This document shows, piece after piece, positions 32,137 through 40,644 of a stretch of DNA of 64,000 bases; within the stretch, counting starts at the first letter, position 1, and every line of letters begins with the position of its first letter. The stretch covers positions 620,001 through 684,000 of the forward strand of contig NZ_LT896716.1 in the NCBI RefSeq assembly GCF_900187405.1. The letters run 5' to 3'. The translations under genes and the position numbers were made by a program. The notes beneath the pieces are model-generated. The model was given only the letters and a program-made list of their open reading frames with translations. It made no database searches and was not told the DNA's origin. The stretch is from Geobacter sp. DSM 9736 (lineage in GTDB: Bacteria > Desulfobacterota > Desulfuromonadia > Geobacterales > Geobacteraceae).

Positions 32137-34302
32137 TCATTCGATAACGATATCTGCTATTGTGACAGTGCCGGAGCTTACCGTCAGCGTTCCACGAAGG
32201 AGAGTAAGCCCGGTTCGTCCCGCGAATGATGAATCGTAGCCGCCATTGAGGGTAACGGCGACGTTCCTGTCCAGTGCAGGATTTTCCGTGAAGAGTGCAT
32301 CCTGCAGAGCGATCACGGCGCCTTCGGGTGCGGCGGCATATGCTGCGGAGAGGGTGGTGAAGTAAGAAGCCGTGGAGGAGACCATTGCCGGCGGTTTCAA
32401 CAGGAAGTTTGCGGTAACCTGAGTGTCAGCATTGATCGTGATCTGGCAGGGTCCAGTACCGGCACAGTTTCCGCTCCACCCTGAGAAGAGGGAGTCGCTT
32501 GCAGGAGTTGCGGTGAGGATAATTACGGTTCCGGGCGCATAGCCTGCGCTGCACGAGGATCCGCAGGAAATTCCAGCCGGCGTGCCCGCCACCGTTCCGC
32601 TACCGTTTCTGTTTACTGTCAGCATGTACCTGCTGGTACCGCTTAGCGGTAGGGATGTCAGCGGGAAATCGGGGTCATTGGAGGGTACTTCCAGGAACGC
32701 TGCGTGGCTGCCGCTCGCGGTCGGGCGGTAGTAGACAGAGACGGTGCAGGATGCCTGGGGGGAGAGAGTGGCCCCGGAGCAGCCGTCGGCGGCGAAGGAA
32801 AAGAAAGAGGCCCCTGTACCCGAAAGGGAGAGGGTTCCAAGAACGAGAGGCGCAGATCCCGTGTTGGAGATGGTGATGGCCTGCGCCGGTGAAACGTTCC
32901 CTGCGGCCACCATGCCGAAGCTTGCCGATGCGGGGGATATGCCGATTTTCTGGTAAGCGAGTGCGTTTTTGAGGTTCAGGCGCGGCTTGACGTACGTCAT
33001 ACCCTGCCGGACGTTGGTGACCTGGTCACCAGTTGATGCGAGGCGGGCGGCTATGCTGTCGGCGGAGAGCAGCGGGTGGGCGCTTTTTAGCAGGGCTACG
33101 GCTCCGGCTACATGGGGAGTCGCCTGAGAAGTACCTGCATAGGTATATCCTGCAGCGGAAGACCATGCGCCGGGAGCGAGCATGGATATGAAACCGGCCA
33201 TATTGGTGAAGCAGGTGACCTGGTCGGCAGCGGTCGATATGTCGGTACAGGCGGACCAGGTGCGCTGGCCGAGGTTGCCGTCGTAGACGGCGCCCACTGA
33301 GACTGCACCGGGGATGCAGGCCGGATAGGCGATGTAACCGTTACGGGCTTCGTTTCCGGAAGCGATGACGGAGAGGATGCCGTTCGATTTCAGCGTGCTC
33401 ACGGCCGTCGCGAGGGAGACGGAGGGGCAGGGAGCGGAGTAGGCGCCTCCACCGAGGCTCATGTTTACGGCGGTGATATTGTAGAGCGCCCTGTTCTGCA
33501 CGACCCAGTTCAGCGCCGCCAGAAGATCGGAGTCGTAGGCATAGCCGTCGGTTCGAAAGACGTCCAGCGCGAGGATATCGGTCTGAGGTGCGACGCCGAG
33601 AACGATGCCGGCAACGTTGGTGCCGTGTCCGTTATCGTCCAGCCGGGCGTCATCCGGTGCGAAATCGCGTGCGAAGGGTACCCTGCAGGTGGAGGGGGCG
33701 CCGGGAGCCGTACAGCTGCCGAAAGCGGAGAGTGAATAGTTGACGCCGGTATCGAGGACCGCAACCGATGTGCCGCTCCCCTTGTATCCAGCGGCCTGCA
33801 TATCGGTGGCACGGACAAGGGGGAGGCTCTGTGACAGAAAATGCGTCATCCGCCGGTTCGGGTTTACCGATACCACACCTGGGTCTTCCAGTAGCGCGGT
33901 GAGGGAAGATTCGTCCAGATCCAGATGGATAACCGGAAAGTGGTCATAGTCAGTCAGTTTCAGGGCTGATGGGGGGAGTCTCCTGAGAACCCGGTTCTTC
34001 TTTTCTGCAAGACGCTCGGTTCTGGCCGTAAGGTGCTCCGCGTGTCCGGATTCATGCGGCCCGTCCTCACCGGCAGCGGAAAGAGGTTCTTCCGATAGAA
34101 CCACGAGCACCTCCGCCCGCCCGTGGGACCTGACCCGGTCATCTATCGACGGGTCGAGGCGTCCATGCTGCACGTGGCCCTGCAATCCGGGAGAACGGGA
34201 AAGATCCTCAGCGCGCAATTGGGAAGGCAGGACGAAAAGAGCCTGCACCAGGAGGATGAGCAGAATGAAGTTGCAACGTTTATTCATGGCGAGGCGAGTC
34301 AC
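32137..34302 (-). CDS. Secreted subtilisin-family serine protease
   Basis: The 721-residue S8 peptidase has a signal peptide, an inhibitor-like propeptide region, and the catalytic triad in AVLDTGVNYS (Asp), DDNGHGTNVAGI (His) and YAGTSQATPHVAGA (Ser). After the protease come a choice-of-anchor/immunoglobulin-like domain (SPASASFGMVAAGNVSPAQ), an InlB-type repeat domain (SCGSSCSAGYAPGTVIILTATP, WSGNCAGTGPC) and a short C-terminal repeat domain. It is probably exported and processed. The start is uncertain: GTG at 34302 has an AGG at fair distance, while ATG at 34287 has no site. Confidence 0.88.
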   Translation of the reverse strand: MTRLAMNKRCNFILLILLVQALFVLPSQLRAEDLSRSPGLQGHVQHGRLDPSIDDRVRSHGRAEVLVVLSEEPLSAAGEDGPHESGHAEHLTARTERLAEKKNRVLRRLPPSALKLTDYDHFPVIHLDLDESSLTALLEDPGVVSVNPNRRMTHFLSQSLPLVRATDMQAAGYKGSGTSVAVLDTGVNYSLSAFGSCTAPGAPSTCRVPFARDFAPDDARLDDNGHGTNVAGIVLGVAPQTDILALDVFRTDGYAYDSDLLAALNWVVQNRALYNITAVNMSLGGGAYSAPCPSVSLATAVSTLKSNGILSVIASGNEARNGYIAYPACIPGAVSVGAVYDGNLGQRTWSACTDISTAADQVTCFTNMAGFISMLAPGAWSSAAGYTYAGTSQATPHVAGAVALLKSAHPLLSADSIAARLASTGDQVTNVRQGMTYVKPRLNLKNALAYQKIGISPASASFGMVAAGNVSPAQAITISNTGSAPLVLGTLSLSGTGASFFSFAADGCSGATLSPQASCTVSVYYRPTASGSHAAFLEVPSNDPDFPLTSLPLSGTSRYMLTVNRNGSGTVAGTPAGISCGSSCSAGYAPGTVIILTATPASDSLFSGWSGNCAGTGPCQITINADTQVTANFLLKPPAMVSSTASYFTTLSAAYAAAPEGAVIALQDALFTENPALDRNVAVTLNGGYDSSFAGRTGLTLLRGTLTVSSGTVTIADIVIE

Positions 34303-34519
34303 ACCGACCTAAAAAACATCGGCAATTCATGAAAGAGGCATGACTTGGCGTATCATTAAACATACGCCCAGCTGAATCAACAGATTTATGATGAGACGCT
34401 ACATATGAATTGGAGTGGTGGTCTCATTGAAAAGCCGGCGTGCAGTGATACTATTTCTGGCGTGACCGAAGCCCGAGACGCGGATTGCTCCGCATGTTCA
34501 GAACCAGGAGAAACCTACG

Positions 34520-35158
34520 ATGCCACGAATCACCATTCCCGTCCATCACCGCGCCAATCCCCTGTATCTGCTCTGCCTGCTGGTAGTTCTGAGTGTTGGG
34601 GAGGGGAACGCCATGTCGGGACCTCCCGGCCTGCACGGGATCGAGCAGTTCGCCTGCCGCGGCGTGCCGGTGGAACCTGGGGACACGCGGGAAGAGGTGA
34701 TCGGGAAGTGCGGAGAACCGGCGTGGAGAGATGTCAGGGTTGAGACCCTGGAGGAAGAGGACCTGGATAACGGCCTCATATCCGGGGTCACCGAAGAATG
34801 GATCTACGAGTTCGGCCACGACCAGCTGCTCGAGTTCCTGCGGTTCCGCGACGGCCGGCTCGTCACACTCCACACCGGAAACTACGGCTTCGGCGGCAAT
34901 CGGAGCGGAGACTGCGACTATGGCGGTAACCTGGCACTCGGCGACAGCAAGCTGGAGGTCGTCGCTAAATGCGGAGAGCCACTGGCCGGGCAACTGGGGG
35001 AGGACCCGTCCCACCACCCGGGTGTCGAGGATCGTCGGGCCGGTATTCTCTCCAGTGATGAGTGGAGGTACAACTTCGGCCGTGAGCGGCCGGTCCACTA
35101 TCTCTCGTTTCGCTACGGACGGCTCATGGAGATCCGCTTCGGGGGCTTCGGGAGTTAG
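34520..35158 (+). CDS. Exported protein with two DUF2845-like repeats
   Basis: The 212-residue protein has a signal peptide of about 30 residues. Two copies of the DUF2845 motif follow: FACRGVPVEPGDTREEVIGKCGEP near 44-67 and a second with LALGDSKLEVVAKCGEP near 138-154, each followed by a W.Y.FG strand (EEWIYEFG, DEWRYNFG). This fold resembles BamE/SmpA-type small envelope proteins, and the role is probably periplasmic. The ATG follows AGGAG. It is divergent from the protease gene. Confidence 0.7.
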   Translation: MPRITIPVHHRANPLYLLCLLVVLSVGEGNAMSGPPGLHGIEQFACRGVPVEPGDTREEVIGKCGEPAWRDVRVETLEEEDLDNGLISGVTEEWIYEFGHDQLLEFLRFRDGRLVTLHTGNYGFGGNRSGDCDYGGNLALGDSKLEVVAKCGEPLAGQLGEDPSHHPGVEDRRAGILSSDEWRYNFGRERPVHYLSFRYGRLMEIRFGGFGS

Positions 35159-35205
35159 ACGAGCCTCGACCGGACAAGCCCGCCATTCTCAATTGCGTAA
35201 GCAGG

Positions 35206-35284
35206 TCATGGTTGTCCATAAAGACCTGACCCTGCTATCTTTTCCCTGGCTCCTTTTTGACTTCATCTGCATATCGGATACATT
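35206..35284 (+). promoter_or_regulatory. Repeat fragment and promoter before the methyltransferase gene
   Basis: AAAGACCTGACCCTGC (35220-35235) resembles a short element also found near 39391, 56527 and 62631. Just downstream, TTGACT (35257-35262) and TACATT (35279-35284), 16 bases apart, form a fair sigma-70 promoter for the gene at 35383. Confidence 0.45.
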
Positions 35285-35382
35285 TGTAACTAATGCATTT
35301 TCCTGCATCTTCAAAGTCTTATGCCGTGCGGGTGGAAGTACTGCGAGAGGCGCTGATCATCTCATGTACTTGAGGTCGTGCG

Positions 35383-36651
35383 ATGAAAGAAAACAGGGCC
35401 CCGATCGACAGGCATTGTCCTGCAGCGGAGGCTGATATCGGCGACAGAGGAACGGCTCACCAACTGGAGAAATGGCTTCTGGGAAAATTTCTCGACGCCA
35501 TGGGGACTCCCCCCCTGCGTGTTACACTGTGGGACGGGCAGGTCGTGGAGACCGCTAGCGACGCTCCGGTGGGTATGGTCATACATGAGCGAATTTCCCT
35601 CTGGAAGCTGATTATCAACCCGCTGCTTTACTTCGGCGAAGAGTACAGCGCCGGCAGGATCGATGTACAGGGCCCGCTGGCATCCTTCATCGAGACCGTC
35701 TACCGTGCTGGCGCACCACGGCGGTATCCGCTCGCCTCCAAGCCCGACGCCCACCGGCGCCGCCAGTCTCGCACCAATACTCTTTCCGGCTCGCGTGACA
35801 ACATCCATCAGCACTACGACATCGGTAATGACTTCTACTGCCTGTGGCTCGACTGGAACATGGTCTATACCTGTGCCTATTTCCCCCATCCCGCTACATC
35901 TCTGGAAGAAGCGCAGATCGCCAAGATGGATCTTGTTTGCCGGAAGCTGCGGCTGAATCCCGGGCAGACGGTGGTGGAGGCCGGATGCGGCTGGGGAAGC
36001 CTTGCACGCCACATGGCGAGGCGCTACGGCGTGAAGGTCCGCGCGTTCAATATCTCGGGAGAGCAGGTGGCGTATGCCCGCGAGCGTGCCGCGTCCGATG
36101 GCCTCTCAGGTCAAGTCGAGTACATAGAGGAGGATTACCGGAACATCACAGGCTCCTACGACGCGTTCGTATCGGTGGGAATGCTGGAGCATGTCGGGCC
36201 GGACCACTATCGAGAGCTGGGAGAAGTCATTCGGCGCACGCTCAAGCCTGAGGGCACAGGGCTGATCCATACCATCGGCCAGAATGTGGCCGAGCCGATG
36301 GGGCCATGGTTGCTGAAGTACATATTTCCGGGGGGATACCCGCCCACTCTTAGAGAAATGATGGAGGTTTTCGAGCCGTGGGGTTTCAGCGTGCTCGACG
36401 TGGAGAACCTGCGGCTCCACTATGCCAGAACGCTGGAGCATTGGCTGGAGCGGTTCGAGCAGAATGCGGAGCGGATCAGGAGACGGTTCGACGACCGTTT
36501 CGTCCGCATGTGGCGGCTCTATCTTTCCGGGTCCATCGCCAATTTCAACGTCGGAAACCTCCAGCTGTTTCAGGTTCTTTTCGCCCGCGCCACCAATAAC
36601 TTCGTTCCCTGGACCCGCTCGCACCTCGCTTTGACCGGCGGGGAAACCTGA
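35383..36651 (+). CDS. Cyclopropane-fatty-acyl-phospholipid synthase family methyltransferase
   Basis: The 422-residue protein is a CFA-synthase-family enzyme. Its N-terminal lipid-binding part includes RISLWKLIINPLLYFGEEYSAGRIDVQG. NIHQHYDIGNDFYCLWLDWNMVYTCAYF comes before the SAM site VEAGCGWGSLARHMARRYG (about residues 197-215). SVGMLEHVGPDHY and IHTIGQN follow. It methylates unsaturated membrane acyl chains using S-adenosylmethionine. Its stop overlaps the start of a geranylgeranyl-reductase-like gene (TGATG), so the two are translationally coupled. This suggests the product may be reduced to a methyl-branched chain rather than left as a cyclopropane. Confidence 0.88.
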   Translation: MKENRAPIDRHCPAAEADIGDRGTAHQLEKWLLGKFLDAMGTPPLRVTLWDGQVVETASDAPVGMVIHERISLWKLIINPLLYFGEEYSAGRIDVQGPLASFIETVYRAGAPRRYPLASKPDAHRRRQSRTNTLSGSRDNIHQHYDIGNDFYCLWLDWNMVYTCAYFPHPATSLEEAQIAKMDLVCRKLRLNPGQTVVEAGCGWGSLARHMARRYGVKVRAFNISGEQVAYARERAASDGLSGQVEYIEEDYRNITGSYDAFVSVGMLEHVGPDHYRELGEVIRRTLKPEGTGLIHTIGQNVAEPMGPWLLKYIFPGGYPPTLREMMEVFEPWGFSVLDVENLRLHYARTLEHWLERFEQNAERIRRRFDDRFVRMWRLYLSGSIANFNVGNLQLFQVLFARATNNFVPWTRSHLALTGGET

Positions 36652-37763
36652 TGGATACCTGCGACGTCCTCATAATAGGCGGCGGCCCGGCAGGCTCGAC
36701 CTGTGCGTGGAAGTTGAGGAGTGCCGGACTCGACGTACTGCTCATGGACAGGGCGCAGTTTCCTCGACACAAGCCCTGTGCTGGGTGGATCACCCCGGCC
36801 GTGCTGGATGCGCTGGAGGTGGACCCTGTCGAGTACTCCGAGGAGCACGTGCTTCAGGAGATCAGAGGCTTTCGCACCGGCCTCATGTATGGCAGGGACA
36901 GGCTCATTTCGTACGGAAGGACCGTAAGCTACGGGATCCGGCGCTACGAATTCGACCACTACCTGCTGCAGCGAAGCGGCGCGCGGCTGATGCCGGGAGT
37001 TCCGGTACGCTCGCTGGAACAGCGGGAGGAGGGATGGGTCGTCAACGGGAACATCCGGGCCCGCATGATCGTGGGTGCGGGTGGGCATTTCTGCCCCGTT
37101 GCCCGCTTTCTCGGCGCACGTGTCGGCAATGAAGATGCGGTTGTCGCCCAGGTCGCCGAGCTGCCGCTTTCACCTGAAGAGTCAGAGGAGTCGTCACTTC
37201 TCCCGGACACTCCCGCCCTTTTTTTCTGCCGCGACATGAAAGGTTACGGATGGGCGCTTCGCAAGGGTGACCATCTGAACGTGGGGCTTGGACGGATCGA
37301 TTCAAGGGGGCTGCCCCGGCGGATGGCCGATTTTCGCGCCTACCTGGGGAGGATGGGTATAGTACCCGCGGATGTCCAGGCCGATTTCCAGGGGCATGCC
37401 TATCTGATATACGAGAAGGAGGGGCGGCGTCGCACCGGGGACGACGTCATCCTCATCGGCGATGCCGCCGGGCTCTCCTACCCGCAGAGCGGGGAAGGAA
37501 TCCTGCCCGCCGTGGAATCCGCGCTTATGGCTGCCGAGGCCATACTGGAAGCTGATGGGGACTACCGGCGCGAGAGCCTGGAGCCATATGTCGAAAAACT
37601 CGCCCAGCGGTTCGGCAACCCTGCTGCCGATGCTTCCTCTGCCGTGCCGTCTGCTGTCAGACGCTTCCTCGGTGCAAGGCTTCTATCCAGCCGCTTCTTT
37701 ACCCGCAACGTGGTACTGGACCGCTGGTTTCTCCACCCCCATCAGCAGCCCCTAAATTTCTGA
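36651..37763 (+). CDS. Geranylgeranyl-reductase-family flavoprotein
   Basis: The 370-residue enzyme has an FAD Rossmann motif CDVLIIGGGPAGSTCAWKL at the N-terminus, RHKPCAGWITP (the conserved PxxxPCGG-like patch of this family), and a second FAD motif DDVILIGDAAGLSYPQSGEGI near residue 265. Family members reduce isolated carbon-carbon double bonds in isoprenoids and lipids, or oxidise aromatic substrates. It overlaps the upstream methyltransferase by one base. Coupling to a lipid methylase makes an acyl-chain reductase the most interesting possibility. Confidence 0.85.
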   Translation: MDTCDVLIIGGGPAGSTCAWKLRSAGLDVLLMDRAQFPRHKPCAGWITPAVLDALEVDPVEYSEEHVLQEIRGFRTGLMYGRDRLISYGRTVSYGIRRYEFDHYLLQRSGARLMPGVPVRSLEQREEGWVVNGNIRARMIVGAGGHFCPVARFLGARVGNEDAVVAQVAELPLSPEESEESSLLPDTPALFFCRDMKGYGWALRKGDHLNVGLGRIDSRGLPRRMADFRAYLGRMGIVPADVQADFQGHAYLIYEKEGRRRTGDDVILIGDAAGLSYPQSGEGILPAVESALMAAEAILEADGDYRRESLEPYVEKLAQRFGNPAADASSAVPSAVRRFLGARLLSSRFFTRNVVLDRWFLHPHQQPLNF

Positions 37764-37785
37764 ATGCGCGTTCCCGCTTCCGGTT

Positions 37786-38184
37786 TCAACGCAGAGGCTG
37801 ATCGGTGTGCGCTCCTGCCGAAAAATCCATCACCCTGTCCACCTCGACCACCATTCGGACAAGTATCTGCGGCGTTCCCGGCATCTCCGCCCCGGGAGCG
37901 AAGCCGTTCATGACCGCTTCGTCGATGGATCGGCGCACCACCCCCGTCAGTTGATACCCCCGACCGCCGTCGGGGTCCGTGACCGCTACTGCGACCCTGG
38001 GGTTCAGGGCAACGTTGCGCAGGGTGGTCGTGCAGAACCAGTTCTCGAAAAGCAGCGTCCTTTCGTCCTGCACCTTCAGGTCCACACCCGCCGCCAGGTG
38101 TGGCGCGCCCGCCTCGTCAGTGGAAGCAACGAACGCCACTCTGGCATTCTCTATATATTTCCTGATCTCATCGCTGATGACCAC
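37786..38184 (-). CDS. Pyridoxamine-phosphate-oxidase-like flavin-binding protein
   Basis: The 132-residue split-barrel protein starts VISDEIRKYIENARVAFVASTDEAGAPHLAAG, the normal opening of PPOX-like FMN/F420/heme-binding proteins, and continues with NPRVAVAVTDPDGGRGYQLTGVVR. It is likely a small flavin reductase or binding protein with an unknown substrate. The start is GTG at 38184 after GGGAGGAAAC. It is convergent with the flavoprotein gene, 22 bases apart. Confidence 0.75.
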   Translation of the reverse strand: MVISDEIRKYIENARVAFVASTDEAGAPHLAAGVDLKVQDERTLLFENWFCTTTLRNVALNPRVAVAVTDPDGGRGYQLTGVVRRSIDEAVMNGFAPGAEMPGTPQILVRMVVEVDRVMDFSAGAHTDQPLR

Positions 38185-38291
38185 GTTTCCTCCCTTCCCG
38201 AATACTCACGGGTGCTTCATCTGATCGGTGATGTTCTGCTTGAAGTGTAACGGGAGGCGGGTGAAGGTCAAACGAAGGGGGAGGTGGAGGC

Positions 38292-39242
38292 TCAGTTGCC
38301 AATCAGGTCCGCAAAGCGCCTGAAAAGCTCGTCGTTGAAAGTGCGTCCGGCTTCGTCCTTCATGATCCGGAGAGCCTCTTCGTGAGATGACGCCTTGCGG
38401 TAGGGGCGATTGGAGGTGAGGGCGCAGTATATGTCGCAGATTGCGGCAACCTGGGCCGAACGCGGGATCGCGTTGGCGCGGAGCATGCCCGGATAGCCGC
38501 TGCCGTCCCAATGCTCGTGGTGATGCTTGACCACCGTCAGGGCGACCTCGCTGTCAACGCCCACTTTCTGCAGGAACTCATGTCCCAGGACCGGATGCTT
38601 CTTGACGGTATTGTACTCGACATCGCTCAGTGCGTCGGGCTTGTCGAGTATGTCGGCGCACAGGAACATCATGCCGATGTCGTGGAGGATGCCGCCGACG
38701 CCGATATCGATCATCTCGTCATGCTCGATGGAGAAATGCCGGTCGTGGAAAAGCATGGTCAGGGCTGCGACCTTGACGGAATGTTCCAGTATGTACCGGG
38801 GCTCCGATGCAAGCTCTTTCATCAGCCCGAAAATACCGGCGTTGCCGGTGACATGTGCCATGAGGTGACGTATCAGCCTGCGGCACCGGATAAGCTTGTC
38901 GTCCACCCCGGTCCGCTTTTCCATCATCTCCGCGATGTACTCCGTGGAAATCTGGCAAAGGATCACGTTCTTCGCCCCCTCGGTGATTTCATCGCTGGCG
39001 AGGAACCGGGCGAGGTTTTCCTCCAGGTAGGTTATGAGGTCGCGGAAGTCTTCCGTGTGTACGAACATGCACTTCGTGCCCCCACGGGCAAGGCGCTGGT
39101 GATCCTCCGGCGTAAAAGGGCGCTCCGAGTTTTTATAGAGTATGTAGTTGCCGCCGGAGCCTTTGGTGAAAAGCGCCACCGGGGGGAAAGCTTCAGGAAT
39201 GATGCAGTTGACGATAACGGGCTTGTAAGCGTACTCCTCCAT
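38292..39242 (-). CDS. HD-GYP domain cyclic-dinucleotide phosphodiesterase
   Basis: The 316-residue protein has an N-terminal DUF3391-like domain (about 1-115) and a C-terminal HD-GYP domain. The domain shows RYILEHSVKVAALTM, GILHDIGMMFL (HD pair), HPVLGHEFL, HHEHWDGSGYP (HH and the GYP motif) and AAICDIYCALTSNRPYR. Intact metal ligands suggest it degrades c-di-GMP or cGAMP-type dinucleotides. In Geobacter, cGAMP signalling is relevant to the GEMM-I riboswitch at the end of this window. The ATG has a GGAG site. Confidence 0.87.
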   Translation of the reverse strand: MEEYAYKPVIVNCIIPEAFPPVALFTKGSGGNYILYKNSERPFTPEDHQRLARGGTKCMFVHTEDFRDLITYLEENLARFLASDEITEGAKNVILCQISTEYIAEMMEKRTGVDDKLIRCRRLIRHLMAHVTGNAGIFGLMKELASEPRYILEHSVKVAALTMLFHDRHFSIEHDEMIDIGVGGILHDIGMMFLCADILDKPDALSDVEYNTVKKHPVLGHEFLQKVGVDSEVALTVVKHHHEHWDGSGYPGMLRANAIPRSAQVAAICDIYCALTSNRPYRKASSHEEALRIMKDEAGRTFNDELFRRFADLIGN

Positions 39243-39592
39243 CCAGTTGGACTCCCTTCTCCGGTTACCTGCCTTTAATCCATATCGGCAGCTTGTCCGA
39301 TCACTTCATCAGGGAATACCCTACGCAGAAGCCTCGGGGAACAGGTCAGGCTTCACCGCATTCGCAGCTTTCTCTTAGATATGACAATCATCAAGATCTG
39401 ACCCCGCAGTTTTCTTGGCCTCCCTTTCCTCGTCTCGTCAAGCTTCACCGGGGTTTAGATGCAAATGTACTGTTGACGAGGGTTCATGATCCGACTATAT
39501 TCCGAGGACCAAAAACAGCGGTGTGAGGGGGAAGGCGGGCCTTCTCATTCATCACTCGCGTCACTTGATTCTTTAAAACCGGAGGCAATGAA
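39243..39592 (+). other. Intergenic region with repeat fragment and strong promoter
   Basis: TCAAGATCTGACCCCGC (39391-39407) is one of four related short elements in the window. TTGACG (39473-39478) and TATATT (39496-39501), spaced by 17 bases, make the best-looking sigma-70 promoter in this region and should drive the gene at 39593. The first 140 bases hold nothing recognisable. Confidence 0.6.
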
Positions 39593-39958
39593 ATGAATGT
39601 AAACATCATCAGCAAATCGAACGTCAAAGGCGAGGTACTGGATCTTCTCGCCAAGGAGTTGCCGGCGATTCTTTCGGGAGTTCTGGAGATAGCGGGAGGC
39701 AAACTTGCGGTTCTTAAACCGGAGCAGGTTTCCATAGCATTCTCCGAGGCAAGCCCCCGCGATGTAGGCCAGGACATACGGATCCTGGTGCTTGCCCGCA
39801 TCAACGAGCACAGGGTAAGGGCCAAGAATGTTCATGCGGGAGAGATTCTTGAAAAAGTCGTTGCTCTGATCTCCGGCTCTGGCGTTGAATACTCGGTCAA
39901 TGTGCGCCTCTACTTCACTGAGATCGGCATGGCGCAGCATTTGCCGGGGGCGGAATAG
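39593..39958 (+). CDS. Conserved small protein of unknown function
   Basis: This 121-residue protein begins MNVNIISKSNVKGEVLDLLAKELPAILSGVLEI and has alternating strands and helices (ILVLARINEHRVRAKNVHAGEILEKVVALI, VNVRLYFTEIGMAQHLP). The pattern resembles the 4-oxalocrotonate tautomerase or MIF-like fold, but there is no N-terminal proline. A GGAGG site lies seven bases upstream and a strong promoter precedes it. The next gene begins 21 bases later, so they may be co-transcribed. Confidence 0.6.
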   Translation: MNVNIISKSNVKGEVLDLLAKELPAILSGVLEIAGGKLAVLKPEQVSIAFSEASPRDVGQDIRILVLARINEHRVRAKNVHAGEILEKVVALISGSGVEYSVNVRLYFTEIGMAQHLPGAE

Positions 39959-39979
39959 GCGAATGCAGCCTGGAAAGTC

Positions 39980-40249
39980 GTGACCGTGGCTGAAGAGATA
40001 ATAAGGGTTGATACTGAGGAGGAGCAGGGGAAGCCTCCGGCAGAGGTGGGGATCGAGATCCCCCTGGAGAGGATAAACCCCGACACGCTGCGGAACATGC
40101 TGGCCGAGTTCGTCACCAGGGAGTGGGTGGATGAGGAGTGCTCCCTGGAGACGAGGATTCAACAGGTTCTGCGCCAGCTCCGGGAGCGCAAGGCGAAGAT
40201 TGTTTATGATCTGGGGACGGAGAGCTGGAATATTGTCGAGTGCCGGTAA
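39980..40249 (+). CDS. YheU/UPF0270-family protein
   Basis: The 89-residue protein matches the UPF0270 (YheU) pattern in its second half: IEIPLERINPDTLRNMLAEFVTREW, then SLETRIQQVLRQLRERKAKIVYD and a final WNIVE strand. The first 25 residues are an extra acidic lead. Function is unknown in all members. The start is GTG at 39980. A duplicated remnant of its 3' end lies at 40554-40604. Confidence 0.7.
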   Translation: MTVAEEIIRVDTEEEQGKPPAEVGIEIPLERINPDTLRNMLAEFVTREWVDEECSLETRIQQVLRQLRERKAKIVYDLGTESWNIVECR

Positions 40250-40300
40250 GAGCCTTGCCTCAGTTGCCGTTACCCCCGTTGCTGTTAGAAAGGGTTTCGC

Positions 40301-40537
40301 ATGAAGCTTACAGGAGCACCCAAGCAGGTTGAGTGGGCGGAGAAGGTGAGGAAGGATCGGCTTAAGGTCTGGCATGAGACTTCGCCGGAAGTCTTCAAGG
40401 CTATTGAACCGATCCTGGCGCTGGAGACACGCGCGGAATGGTGGATTGCGCACAAGGACAAGGGGCTCGAAGTTGTGTGCAATCAGCTGCTTTCGGGGAA
40501 GGGGCAGGGGGCGGGGCAGGGGAAGAGAATTAAGTAA
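40301..40537 (+). CDS. Small basic protein of unknown function
   Basis: This 78-residue protein has several tryptophans in a charged helical context (QVEWAEKVRKDRLKVWHETSPEVFKAIEPIL, RAEWWIAHKDKGLEVV) and a Gly/Gln/Lys tail (GKGQGAGQGKRIK). The ribosome site is unclear, although codon use looks genuine. No known family is recognised. It is wedged between UPF0270 and a duplicated fragment of it, before the restriction operon. Confidence 0.5.
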   Translation: MKLTGAPKQVEWAEKVRKDRLKVWHETSPEVFKAIEPILALETRAEWWIAHKDKGLEVVCNQLLSGKGQGAGQGKRIK

Positions 40538-40553
40538 AGGTGTCACCCGAACT

Positions 40554-40604
40554 CTGTCCTACGACCTGGAGACGGAGACGTGGAATATTGTTGAGTGTCG
40601 ATGA
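40554..40604 (+). pseudogene. Duplicated 3' fragment of the UPF0270 gene
   Basis: The last 14 codons and stop read YDLETETWNIVECR, nearly identical to YDLGTESWNIVECR at the end of the gene at 39980-40249. No start or upstream homology remains. It is a remnant of a tandem duplication next to the restriction island. Confidence 0.75.
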
Positions 40605-40644
40605 TGTCATGTAGGCTGTACGCTAAAAAGAAATTGGAGCTAGT

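Noticed and set aside
34402-34743. Open frame of 112 codons upstream of the DUF2845 gene
   Set aside because: It overlaps the start of the better-supported DUF2845 gene in another frame and has no ribosome site or domain.
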